NCBI RefSeq assembly: GCF_019669925.1
Contig: NZ_AP019779.1
Span: forward strand, 682,001 to 746,000
From: Methanobrevibacter arboriphilus
GTDB taxonomy: Archaea; Methanobacteriota; Methanobacteria; Methanobacteriales; Methanobacteriaceae
DNA length: 64,000 nt
Direction: 5' to 3'
The translations under genes were made by a program, and so were the position numbers. This document shows, piece by piece, positions 1-8,822 of this stretch; within the stretch, counting starts at the first letter, position 1; every line of letters begins with the position of its first letter. The notes below the pieces were generated by a model. It was not told the DNA's origin, did not search any database, and worked only from the letters and a program-made list of their open reading frames with translations.

Positions 1-1112
1 TCAGCTTCTGAATTAACCATATCTTCCAGTTCTTTATTAGTATATTCATGAAAAACAGTGATTAAAGGCAAAGCATTTATATAAATCATCTTTAAAATTT
101 CAGGATTATCTTTATAATAACTGGCCTCAGTAGAGCCCTTAGAACGACCATGTAATGCCTCTATTTGTTCTTTATCAAGAGCTATCTTATATTCATCCGA
201 ATAAACAAAATAATTATTTTTATATAATAAGCTTGCATTCATCTTACGAAGCATGTGAGAAGTGAATTTTTTTGTTTTTCTCTGTTTAAAACGATCTAAC
301 TTGTCGTTAATTTCTTTAAATTTATCATTGAAATATCTTTCATTGATTTTAAATAGATTATCATTATAGTTTAATTCTTCTTTAAGGGAAATTAAGTATG
401 AAACAATTGCATTTGTTGCTTCAGGACTACAATAAGTTGTAAAATATTTGCTAGTTTTCTGTCTTTTAAGTCTAAAAGTAGGAATCATCCTATTTTTTTC
501 TAAAAGAACACCTATAATATTATTAACAATTTTATTCTCTTGTTTAAATTTATCTTCAATATCTTCTTTAATATATGTATTAATATTATGGTATTTTGAT
601 GTAGCTTCTAGGAAGTCTATAACTTTTATATTTAGTGTGTCTACTTTTGCACATGCACTGCTTAACATGAAAAGAATTATAGCTCTCATTATAGGGGGAG
701 CAATATTTAAACCCTCTTTCAATTCGTCCAATGTGGCTAAATCATCAAAAGTTATTGGATCACTATAATTAGCATTTTTTTCATTAAAATAAGGTAACTC
801 CCCCATTTCAACTTTTGAATCCTTATATAATCTTATAATATTTGATAGTCTTCTTGATGCTGTTGATCCATTGAAAGTATTATATAAATATTTTCTATAT
901 TTAGTTAATCTTTCAACAATTGTTCTATCATACCAAGGGATTTTAGAATCTTGTTCTTCTTTTGCTTCTTTTAATAGTTCTTCAAAAGAGATATTTTGAA
1001 ATTTAAGGTAATTTTTTAAAGAAGATTTATAAGCATGGTATGTTCTATATTTTACATTCCTTTCTTCAATTATTTGATTTAAAATATTTAAATCATTATT
1101 ATTCATACGCAT
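1..1112 (-). CDS. Tyrosine-recombinase-type integrase, C-terminus cut by window edge
   Basis: An open frame of 370 codons runs leftwards from an ATG at 1112 (RBS GATGGT) and leaves the window without a stop. The catalytic half shows HMLRK (about residue 285, the H-x-x-R box), LHGRSKGSTEASYY (about 315-328, the second His and candidate nucleophile Tyr) and upstream a helix reading SSACAKVDTLNIKVIDF where the first catalytic Arg box (G-L/M-R-x-x-E) should be. These suggest the site-specific recombinase family that integrates or excises proviruses and plasmids. Arg I is apparently replaced by Ala-Lys, so activity is uncertain. It starts only 70 bp from the end of gltX and probably belongs to an element lying to the left. 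A non-integrase relative of this fold is possible. Confidence 0.75.
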   Translation of the reverse strand, partial: MRMNNNDLNILNQIIEERNVKYRTYHAYKSSLKNYLKFQNISFEELLKEAKEEQDSKIPWYDRTIVERLTKYRKYLYNTFNGSTASRRLSNIIRLYKDSKVEMGELPYFNEKNANYSDPITFDDLATLDELKEGLNIAPPIMRAIILFMLSSACAKVDTLNIKVIDFLEATSKYHNINTYIKEDIEDKFKQENKIVNNIIGVLLEKNRMIPTFRLKRQKTSKYFTTYCSPEATNAIVSYLISLKEELNYNDNLFKINERYFNDKFKEINDKLDRFKQRKTKKFTSHMLRKMNASLLYKNNYFVYSDEYKIALDKEQIEALHGRSKGSTEASYYKDNPEILKMIYINALPLITVFHEYTNKELEDMVNSEA

Positions 1113-1181
1113 ATTTTTACCATCTGATCTTTATTCTTTTTTTCCAAGAGCAGATGAAAAATAATATGAATAAATATATTC

Positions 1182-2903
1182 TTACTTATGAGCAAAATAA
1201 AAAATCAATTCATTATTACTAATCTCATCTAGTCTTGCAAAACCAAATCTTTCAAATTGTACAATATCCCCAACATTAAGATTTTTACAATAAGATTCAC
1301 AAATCCCCTCTACTATAGAAGCATCATCCATAACAATTTTTGCTTTAATATTGTCATTAGCTGGAACCCATTGAATAATTCTAGCTTTCAATTCTCTTGC
1401 TTCTTCAAAAGATTTACTATTATAAGAAATATCATTATTTTTAATATTTATATTTACTGCATCCATTAAACGAACAATACCATCACCTAAATCATTACTA
1501 GAAATGTAGACTTCGCCATCAAAAACAAGTTTTCTATTACCTCTTTTTAAATGATCTGGATGAAGAGGTCTTTCGATTATCTCAATATTAGTTTTATTAA
1601 TATTAGTTTCATTATCTTTTTCGATATTTAGGCCATATATATTAATTTTTTTAGGGTTTGGAACAAAGAAATAACGATTAGAAATTTCTTCTAAGATATT
1701 TCTATTAAGACCATAAATTTTTTTCCAGCTAATAGCTGAATCAGACATTTTAACACCAATTTCAACCATTAAATCATGGATTGCCTTGCTTTGAATTCCT
1801 CTTCTAGCTATAGCTCTAAGAGTTCCAAGTCTAGGATCATCCCAACCCATATAATTACCTTCGTCAATTCCAGCCATGGCTTTTGAAGTACTAAGTGCAA
1901 TATCTTCCATTTTAAGCCTTCCATAATGGATGAACTCTGGAACATCCCAACCCATGTGCTCATAAAGATATTTTTGTTTTTCACTATTAGCTAAATGGTC
2001 TTTACCTCTTAAAACATGAGTCATCCCCATTAAATGATCATCAATAGCTACTGAAAAATTCATCATAGGATAAATTTTATATTCTCTTCCAATACGAGGA
2101 TGTTCTTCTTCAACAATCCTCATAGCTACCCAATCACGAATAGCAGGATTTTTATGATTTATATCAGTTTTAACACGAAGAACTGCTTGACCAGCCTCCA
2201 TATCAGGAAATTCTCTCCATAGCACCATATTTTCTTCAGGAGATTTTGATCTACAAGGGCAAGGTTCACAAGCATCTTTTAATTTTTTAAATTCTCCACC
2301 TTCACATTGACACATATATGCAGCACCATTTTTAATTAGTTTTTCTGCATATTCATAATAAATTGGAAACCTATCACTTTGATAATAAATTTCATCAATT
2401 TTTATATTTAACCATTCAAGATCCTCTTGAATCATATCATAAGCAGGAGGATAAATTCTTTTTGGATCAGTATCCTCAATACGGAGAATTAATTTTCCAT
2501 CATATCTTTCAGCATATTCCCCATTAGGTACTGCAGCTCTTGCATGACCAATATGTAAAGGACCGCTTGGGTTAGGAGCAAAACGCATTACAACATTTTT
2601 ATGAGAACCTGGTAAATCTGAAAGGCCCTTCTCTTTCTCATTATTAGATTTATTGTCTTCAATTTCAATGCCTAAATTAGCTATTTCAAGTTCTATTTCT
2701 TCAATAGACATTTCATTAACATTTGTAACTATCTTACCAGATATGGACCCTATTTTTTTAGCATCTTTTCTTAAATCTGGTTCACTACTCATGATAGCTC
2801 CCATAACAGCTCCGGGGTTCGCATTTCCTTTATGTTTAATTGCATTTAAAAGTGCATATTTATATATTGTTTTTTCTAAGTCAGTCATTTCTAAAATATC
2901 CAT
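1182..2903 (-). CDS. gltX: Glutamyl-tRNA synthetase, archaeal (GlnRS-like) type
   Basis: Class I synthetase charging tRNA with glutamate in the cytoplasm. In archaea it is normally non-discriminating and also makes Glu-tRNA(Gln) for GatDE. Seen: FAPNPSGPLHIGHAR (HIGH box), LSTSKAMAGI (KMSKS equivalent), a Cys-rich insert MCQCEGGEF...ACEPCPCRS that could hold zinc, and the archaeal N-terminal domain TDLEKTIYKYALLNA. Length is 573 aa, normal for the family. I chose the ATG at 2903 because GTGAT lies just upstream; an in-frame TTG at 2924 would add seven residues without a better ribosome site, and an internal ATG five codons in is also possible. It is followed by the integrase and separated from the housekeeping block (idsA) by a 23-kb accessory island. 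Confidence 0.95.
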   Translation of the reverse strand: MDILEMTDLEKTIYKYALLNAIKHKGNANPGAVMGAIMSSEPDLRKDAKKIGSISGKIVTNVNEMSIEEIELEIANLGIEIEDNKSNNEKEKGLSDLPGSHKNVVMRFAPNPSGPLHIGHARAAVPNGEYAERYDGKLILRIEDTDPKRIYPPAYDMIQEDLEWLNIKIDEIYYQSDRFPIYYEYAEKLIKNGAAYMCQCEGGEFKKLKDACEPCPCRSKSPEENMVLWREFPDMEAGQAVLRVKTDINHKNPAIRDWVAMRIVEEEHPRIGREYKIYPMMNFSVAIDDHLMGMTHVLRGKDHLANSEKQKYLYEHMGWDVPEFIHYGRLKMEDIALSTSKAMAGIDEGNYMGWDDPRLGTLRAIARRGIQSKAIHDLMVEIGVKMSDSAISWKKIYGLNRNILEEISNRYFFVPNPKKINIYGLNIEKDNETNINKTNIEIIERPLHPDHLKRGNRKLVFDGEVYISSNDLGDGIVRLMDAVNINIKNNDISYNSKSFEEARELKARIIQWVPANDNIKAKIVMDDASIVEGICESYCKNLNVGDIVQFERFGFARLDEISNNELIFYFAHK

Positions 2904-3339
2904 ATAATCACGTGTGAAAATCAATTATGCTTAAAATTAGATTATATTATAATAGAATTATCTATATTTTTAATTATCACTATTTTTAATAAAAATATAA
3001 TTATTTTTAATAAAATTATCTCTATAATTACCTCTAGATTATCCATAATTATCTAAATAATAATCTTTAGTATAGTTATTATCGTTATCTATAGTATAAT
3101 TATTATAAATTATCTCTATTATAATTATTATAATATATTATAATTATTGATTGCACTATATAAATAGTTAATATAGATAGTTTATAATAAAAATCCCAGA
3201 ATCAAGCCAAAAAAAATAATTAATAAAAACTACAAATATGAATATATAATTGGATTAGTCTAACACAATATAAAAATAAAAGGTATGAATTAAAAATCAA
3301 ATATTCAAGTTTACTTAATGAAAAATTCGAGGCTAAAAA
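2904..3339. other. Intergenic, AT-rich, degenerate TAATTATCT repeats
   Basis: A 436-bp gap between divergent genes, almost pure A/T. Short direct and inverted runs of ATTATC/TAATTA dominate 2940-3140. A TATA-like CTATATAAATAG lies near 3155 and could serve the 94-aa gene at 3340, though it is about 180 bp upstream. Nothing else recognised. Confidence 0.5.
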
Positions 3340-3624
3340 ATGTCAGATGAAAAAAAGGTTTTAAAATATATAAAAAAGAGAATCGATAAATACACTGAAA
3401 AAGACAAAAAAATTACAATAACTAACAATTTAGAAATAGCAATATCCCAATTTTATCAGAAAGATGATGATACAATAAAGGCATCTTCAAAATCAATGAA
3501 AATAAAAGATGGAGATATTATCTATGAAATATTTAGCAATGGAATAGTCTTAAAAATTGAAGAAAGAGAAAGAAGAGCTTATGGGGCTACTAATGATAAA
3601 CCACATTGCACTCCAAACATATAA
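3340..3624 (+). CDS. Small hypothetical protein, 94 aa
   Basis: I do not recognise this protein. It begins with ATG behind GAGGCTAAAAA, has a Lys/Asp/Glu-rich N-terminal half (MSDEKKVLKYIKKRIDKY), no signal peptide or membrane segment, and a segment KIKDGDIIYEIFSNGIVLKI that looks like a beta-hairpin. The end HCTPNI contains its only Cys. It converges on the P1B-ATPase gene (57 bp between the stops) and is transcribed alone. The acceptable RBS and a frame free of low-complexity repeats support a real gene; its function is unknown. Confidence 0.6.
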   Translation: MSDEKKVLKYIKKRIDKYTEKDKKITITNNLEIAISQFYQKDDDTIKASSKSMKIKDGDIIYEIFSNGIVLKIEERERRAYGATNDKPHCTPNI

Positions 3625-3680
3625 CAAAAAACTTATAAAAAAATTTTAAAAATTAAAGTTAAAATTAAAAATAGTATAAA

Positions 3681-5843
3681 TTATTTATCTAAACATTTTC
3701 TTGTGCTTAATGCTCCAAAAGCTACTGTCGAAAGATTATGAATTAATGAAGAATTTGAAGGACTCATAATACCAGTTATTCCTAAAACAATTAAAGACGT
3801 ATTAATAGCTAATATGCCATTATAATTATTGTTTATTTTATCTAGCATTCTTTCACTTAAAATTCGAAGTGTTAAAAGCTGGTTTAAATCATCAGAAAGT
3901 AGGGATATATCAGCTACTTCTCTTGCAATATCAGAAGAATCTTTCATAGCTACAGATACATCAGAAACTGATAATGCAGGAGAATCATTAATTCCATCCC
4001 CAATCATTATAACTTTTCCAAATTTATCTTGAAGATCTTGTACAATGTTTGCTTTATCTTCAGGTAAAACTTGAGATCTATATTCAGTGATTTTTAATTC
4101 TTTTGAAACATGATATGCTGCATTTTCACTATCTCCAGTCAACATAACTATATTTTCAACTCCCAATTCTTTCAACTTAATTACAACATCTTTAGCTTCT
4201 TTTCTTATAGGATCTTCTATACAAATAATCCCTTCTAACTTACCATCCATTGCAAAAAATATTGTTGAATATTCATTTATACTATCGTCAATTAACTTTT
4301 GTTGTTTTTTAGTTATTGAAACACTTTCATCTTCAAAAATAAAGTGAGCACTGCCAATTAAAGTTTTCTTTTTATTTAATGTTGTTGATATTCCATGTGC
4401 CACAACATACTCTACTTCAGCATGGTATTCTTCATGTTGAAGACCTTCTATTTCTGCTTGTTTTACAATTGCTCTTGCAACACTATGTGCAAAATGTTCT
4501 TCTAAACATGCTGCATTTTTTAATACTTCATCTCGTGACAAATTTCCACAAGAAATTATTTTAGCTACCTTTGGACAAGCTTTAGTTAATGTTCCAGTTT
4601 TATCAAAAACTATTGTTTTAGCCTTAGCAAAATTTTCTAGATATTTTCCTCCTTTTATCATCATTTTATGATCAGATGCTTCTTCCATTGCAGATATTAC
4701 TGAAATTGGAGTGGCCAGTTTAATAGCACAAGAATAATCTACCATAAGAACTGACAAAGCCTTAGTAGAATTTCTAGTTAACAAATAAGTGAATAATGTA
4801 GCTAGCAAACTAAATGGAACTATTGAATCAGCTAAGTATTCTGCTTTACTTTGAATTTCTGCTTTCAAGTTTTCAGAATTTTCTATTAAATTAATGATCT
4901 TGTTTATCCTTGTTTCTTCATTAATTGCATTGACCTCTACAATTATAGAACCTTCTTCAACTACTGTTCCACCATGAACTATTTTACCAATGGTTTTATG
5001 GATGGATAATGGTTCTCCAGTCATTGAAGACTCATTTATCATTGCATCTCCACTAACTATAGCCCCATCAACAGGAATCACACTTCCAGTTCGAATACGA
5101 ATCCAATCTCCCCTAGATATTTCTGAAATTGGTACTTTTATTTCATTTATCTCTTTTAGATCAAAATTATTTTTTAAATCAAAATCATTGTTTCTATTGT
5201 TGTCTTTGTTATTACTTTTATCCTTATTGTTATCTTTCTTCACTAGCCAAACAGTATCAATATTTATAGCTAAACTATTCTTTAAAGTATTTTTAGTTCT
5301 TTTAACAGTGTAACTTTCAAGTAAATCAGCTAAAGATACCCAAAATATCACAGAACCTGCAGAATTAAATGATTTCATAAATATTGATGTTAGTATAGCT
5401 ATTGAATCAAGTAATGGAACATCTATCTTAAAATCCCACATACTTCTTAAACCTTTTTTTATAAAAGGTATAGAATCATATAAAACTTTTATAATCTCTA
5501 TAGGATAAGGTACAAATAATTTAATAAAAATCCTTTTTAAAATCGTTTTTGTTAATTTAAGCTGGAATTCTGTGTCTATTTTTTTAAGAATTTCTTCTTC
5601 AGTAGGTTCTGCTTCTTTAATATCTTCAATTCTGATTTTATTAATAAAATCCAAAATAATATCCTTATTTTTATCATATTTTATTATTAGACTGCCATTT
5701 CTATGAGATGTAATTATTTCATTAATAAAATCGAATTTTAAAAACAACCTAGCTAATCCATATCCCTCTTTTTCTGTAAATGCATATCTACCACATCTAA
5801 TTCTAAGTCTATTTGGAAAATCATGCATAACTTCATATTTCAT
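3681..5843 (-). CDS. P1B-type heavy-metal ATPase with SCAxKxxTP motif (FezB/P1B-6-like)
   Basis: Membrane P-type ATPase, 720 aa. Seen in order: an N-terminal HMA-like domain with FPNRLRIRCGR (about 10-20), actuator loop TGEPLS (about 276), transmembrane metal motif SCAIKLATP (about 370) replacing the usual CPC, DKTGTLT phosphorylation site (about 412), EEHFAHSVARAI where most P1B pumps have HP, and hinge GDGINDSPAL (about 614). The SC-type motif and N-terminal R-L-R-I fit, as I recall, the P1B-6 group whose member FezB drives iron loading of ferrosomes; the metal is not proven. It follows a small membrane protein gene by 80 bp, apparently one operon with DtxR-like operators upstream. RBS TGTGATTTT precedes the ATG. 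A general divalent-metal exporter is the alternative. Confidence 0.85.
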   Translation of the reverse strand: MKYEVMHDFPNRLRIRCGRYAFTEKEGYGLARLFLKFDFINEIITSHRNGSLIIKYDKNKDIILDFINKIRIEDIKEAEPTEEEILKKIDTEFQLKLTKTILKRIFIKLFVPYPIEIIKVLYDSIPFIKKGLRSMWDFKIDVPLLDSIAILTSIFMKSFNSAGSVIFWVSLADLLESYTVKRTKNTLKNSLAINIDTVWLVKKDNNKDKSNNKDNNRNNDFDLKNNFDLKEINEIKVPISEISRGDWIRIRTGSVIPVDGAIVSGDAMINESSMTGEPLSIHKTIGKIVHGGTVVEEGSIIVEVNAINEETRINKIINLIENSENLKAEIQSKAEYLADSIVPFSLLATLFTYLLTRNSTKALSVLMVDYSCAIKLATPISVISAMEEASDHKMMIKGGKYLENFAKAKTIVFDKTGTLTKACPKVAKIISCGNLSRDEVLKNAACLEEHFAHSVARAIVKQAEIEGLQHEEYHAEVEYVVAHGISTTLNKKKTLIGSAHFIFEDESVSITKKQQKLIDDSINEYSTIFFAMDGKLEGIICIEDPIRKEAKDVVIKLKELGVENIVMLTGDSENAAYHVSKELKITEYRSQVLPEDKANIVQDLQDKFGKVIMIGDGINDSPALSVSDVSVAMKDSSDIAREVADISLLSDDLNQLLTLRILSERMLDKINNNYNGILAINTSLIVLGITGIMSPSNSSLIHNLSTVAFGALSTRKCLDK

Positions 5844-5923
5844 AAAATCACAAAAATAAAAGATTTTTTATAGGAAAATAGTCATTAATTAACAGGACCC
5901 TATAAAAAATAATATTTATAATA

Positions 5924-6196
5924 TTATTTTTTACTTTTCCCAACTTCAACATTAAAAACTTCATTTTTGGTCTTTAATTTCGCTTCATGCCTTACATCTT
6001 CAGCATTATCTTTTACATCCTGAAATGCTTCTTCTGCTTGATCTTGTAATTCCATTACTTTAGCAAGTGTCTTAACACAAAATTTTTTTGTTTCATCACT
6101 CTCCAATATTTTTTTAGCAGCTATTGCAGTAATAGCTCCTCCTGCAAACAATAATAATTTTTTATGTTTAATAACTTTATTTAAATTTTCTTTCAT
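5924..6196 (-). CDS. Small membrane-anchored protein partnered with P1B-ATPase (DUF6110/FezA-like)
   Basis: A 90-aa protein with one hydrophobic segment KLLLFAGGAITAIAAKKIL (about 13-31) rich in small residues, followed by an amphipathic acidic helix (EEAFQDVKDNAEDVRHEAK). ATG at 6196 has an excellent RBS (AAGGAGAGATTTTTA). Proteins of this shape are commonly found beside SC-type P1B ATPases in anaerobes (DUF6110 from memory), and FezA of ferrosome loci is a small hydrophobic membrane protein of similar kind. The gene precedes the ATPase on the same strand, matching a fezA-fezB order. Family assignment rests on architecture and context only. Confidence 0.65.
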   Translation of the reverse strand: MKENLNKVIKHKKLLLFAGGAITAIAAKKILESDETKKFCVKTLAKVMELQDQAEEAFQDVKDNAEDVRHEAKLKTKNEVFNVEVGKSKK

Positions 6197-6235
6197 TAAA
6201 AATCTCTCCTTTTTAGCTTAAAAATATACTTAGCC

Positions 6236-6345
6236 ATATTATTTGAATTATTTAAGTTATTTAACGTATTTAAGCTGTTTAAACTGTTTAATCTGTTCAA
6301 TATATTTAAGCTATTTAATCTATTCAATATTATTTAATACTATTT
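6236..6345. repeat. Degenerate short tandem repeat in 5' leader
   Basis: About nine imperfect 10-12 bp units of the form TATTTAAGCTGTTTAA occur between the ATPase operon start and its operators. They would be transcribed as a long leader. No clear hairpin was found. Confidence 0.5.
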
Positions 6346-6417
6346 AATTTTCAAAGCCAAATATAGATAAAAATAAGAACTTTAAAAATTAATATTCTAA
6401 AAAATAATTTAGATTTA

Positions 6418-6480
6418 ATTTAGGTTTACCTAAATATTTTTTAGTTATACCTAAATTAATATAAACAAGTATTTAAATTT
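6418..6480 (-). promoter_or_regulatory. Two DtxR-like palindromes at the promoter of the P1B-ATPase operon
   Basis: ATTTAGGT-TT-ACCTAAAT (6418-6435) is a perfect 8-bp-arm palindrome; TTTAGTTATACCTAAA (6440-6455) is a second copy with one mismatch, starting 21 bp from the first, two helical turns. A TATA-like AAATTTAAATAC on the minus strand (6469-6480) would put the start of transcription inside the second copy. TTAGGT/ACCTAA half-sites are the hallmark of DtxR/IdeR-type iron repressors, so iron-dependent repression of the downstream pair is inferred. Confidence 0.65.
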
Positions 6481-6642
6481 TTCTAAAAAGTCCAAAAGCA
6501 AAAATTGTCATATTCAATTCACACATCAATATAATATAAATAAGGAGCTAATTATAAAAAGTTAAAATTTAATTTAAAAAAAATTATTTAAAAAAAAATT
6601 ATTTAAAGAAGATTCATTTAAATAAAAATAATTTATAAAAAA

Positions 6643-8352
6643 TCATTTATAGAAGTTTCTAAAAAAATTGAAGTTATTTCTAAATCTTTGGAAGATATAT
6701 CCTACAATAATAGTTAAAAACAATATTATAGTAATAATTAGTATACTATTATCACTTTCCTTGATTTTATAGTTATCATCTTCCATTTGTATCTCTTTAG
6801 CTGTTATTGTTTTAGCATTTTCTCCAGATATTCCATTTCCTGAAGATCCACCAACATTTGAATTAGATTTTCTAATATTATTTAAACCAGCAATTCCATT
6901 ACCCTCCCCATCATTATTTCCAAATCCATTACCATTATTATCAACATAATTATTTCCATTTGAACTTTCAGAATCAGTTGATTCAACAACAGTATATGGA
7001 TCCTTATAATCCTTATTTTGAGATAATGTCGGCAATATTTCCATCGAAAGAACATCTTTTCCAAATGAAACAGATAGATTATTGAGGTTATATCTATCAA
7101 TATTTCCATTAAAAGTAGCTACTCCATTTAATACTTGTGAAATTTGAATTGGTTTTCCATTTAGATAGAAAATGACAGGAAAAGAAGCTAAATTAGTGAC
7201 AATACTATTACCATCATAAAATATTAATTGATATCCATTAGCAGTTTTTTGAAAATATGCTTTAATTAAAGGAGAATCAACTCTATGACATAGTTGTGTC
7301 TTTTTTGGATCATTACTCCCTAACCAATTAGCTCCAATATGAACTAAATCCCCATCTGAAGGAGCTCTTATAGAAAACTGTGAATTTTCAGTTATTGCAT
7401 TCCATTTTATATCAACATCAGTATCATCAAAATTAAATTGACGACCAAAAAGTATACCTATACCATAAGGTAAATCATCATCTGGTTCAATGCCTCGATA
7501 AATATTATTATTTATATAATTAGAGATAATTACATCATTTTTAGAATAGGAATTTATATAAATCCCCCTTGTAGATTTAGAAATATTATTCTTTGAAATA
7601 AAAGTTTTTTCAGTTTTACCACTAAATTCAATACCATGTAAATCATTATTCTTAATTTCATTATTAGTAATATTAGATTTAACTGTATTTTCAATATTTA
7701 CCCCATTAATATTGTTATAGATTTGATTATTGTCAATGACCGTGTTATTTGATGAATGAACATTTATTCCATTTTTTTTATTGTTATAAATTTTATTTTT
7801 CTTAATATTTACCTTATCAGACTTTTCAACAGTTACACCTATATTATTCTTCGTTATATTATTGTTTAATGTACTAACATTCTTTGAAGATTCTATCAAA
7901 ATCCCGCTTTTTGAAGCATTTGATATTTTATTATTGTAAATACTAACATTAGATGTGTTATAAGTTATTATCCCATAATCATCAGCAATTATATTGAATC
8001 CTTTTATAGAAGAACCATTACTACCCTCTTTAAAATAAAAAACTGAAGAAAAAGATTCTCCATTTAAATTATTTGAAGAAGCGTAAAGCTTTGTTTCTAC
8101 ATTACTTATTAGTATTAAGGTTTTATTAATAACAAGAGAAATATTATTGTAATTTGATCCAGAAAATATTATTCTACTCCCTGAAATAGCATTATCAATA
8201 ATATTCTGAATTTCATTATTATTTAACCCTACTCCAATATTATAATCCTTAGCATAGCTAAAATCATTATTAAGAATGAAATTTCCATTTATTGCAAAAA
8301 TGAATATTAATAATAGAATTATTAATTTAAAATAATTGTTTTGAATTTCCAT
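6643..8352 (-). CDS. Beta-helix adhesin-like surface protein with C-terminal membrane anchor
   Basis: 569 aa. N-terminal signal segment (FKLIILLLIFIFAINGNF), then a conserved cap (GSNYNNISLVINKTL), many NosD-type parallel beta-helix rungs (N-x-I-x-N-N pattern, residues about 100-330), a globular domain with IGANWLGSND...CHR, a Gly/Asn/Ser-rich stalk, and a terminal single membrane span (ILIITIILFLTIIVGYIF) with a basic tail. Cell-surface location is clear; the ligand is unknown. It is closely related in plan to the 20701 protein, which is encoded with an ExbB/DUF2149 pair, so the two may do similar jobs. The ATG at 8352 has only a weak RBS. It is divergent from the next surface protein gene. 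Confidence 0.8.
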   Translation of the reverse strand: MEIQNNYFKLIILLLIFIFAINGNFILNNDFSYAKDYNIGVGLNNNEIQNIIDNAISGSRIIFSGSNYNNISLVINKTLILISNVETKLYASSNNLNGESFSSVFYFKEGSNGSSIKGFNIIADDYGIITYNTSNVSIYNNKISNASKSGILIESSKNVSTLNNNITKNNIGVTVEKSDKVNIKKNKIYNNKKNGINVHSSNNTVIDNNQIYNNINGVNIENTVKSNITNNEIKNNDLHGIEFSGKTEKTFISKNNISKSTRGIYINSYSKNDVIISNYINNNIYRGIEPDDDLPYGIGILFGRQFNFDDTDVDIKWNAITENSQFSIRAPSDGDLVHIGANWLGSNDPKKTQLCHRVDSPLIKAYFQKTANGYQLIFYDGNSIVTNLASFPVIFYLNGKPIQISQVLNGVATFNGNIDRYNLNNLSVSFGKDVLSMEILPTLSQNKDYKDPYTVVESTDSESSNGNNYVDNNGNGFGNNDGEGNGIAGLNNIRKSNSNVGGSSGNGISGENAKTITAKEIQMEDDNYKIKESDNSILIITIILFLTIIVGYIFQRFRNNFNFFRNFYK

Positions 8353-8822
8353 ATTATCTAATGAATTTTCATATTATCCAACTTTATTAAATATATTAGA
8401 ATTTGATTCTCCTAATAAAATTTTAACTAATAAATAGTAAATTATTAAATAATTAACTATTGTTATTAGTTAATTTATATTATTAATTATAATTTAACAG
8501 TTATTTACTTAAAACAATGCTAAACATTGAAAAATTATTACTAAAATTATAGTACTATATAAATGTAATATAAATGAATATATATACATTTCGATTTAAT
8601 AAATATTTATATAAATAGTTTATTTCATTTTATAAGTTTTATTTTAGTTTATTTAATTATATAAATAAATTTAATTAGTTTTTTTAATATTATAAATAAT
8701 AATAGTAAAATTTAAATATAGGTATAGATTTAATACGATATGTAATAAGATACATTTAATATTTTTTTAAGTAATACTTATTACAAAAATAAAAAATTAA
8801 TATAGAACAGGAGTTTTAAAAA
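8353..8822. other. Divergent promoter region between two surface protein genes
   Basis: 470 bp, AT-rich. It carries ATATACATTTCG (8582-8593), the reverse complement of the CGAAATGTAT motif repeated upstream of the 14578 and 15966 genes. Several TATA-like TATATAAA/TTTATATAA boxes are present, so individual promoters cannot be fixed by eye. Confidence 0.4.

Noticed and set aside
448-768. 106-codon plus-strand frame
   Set aside because: Antisense to the integrase frame, which carries recognisable catalytic motifs.
4990-5313. 107-codon plus-strand frame inside the ATPase
   Set aside because: Antisense to a conserved P-type ATPase; leucine runs come from the Asn/Lys-rich linker on the other strand.
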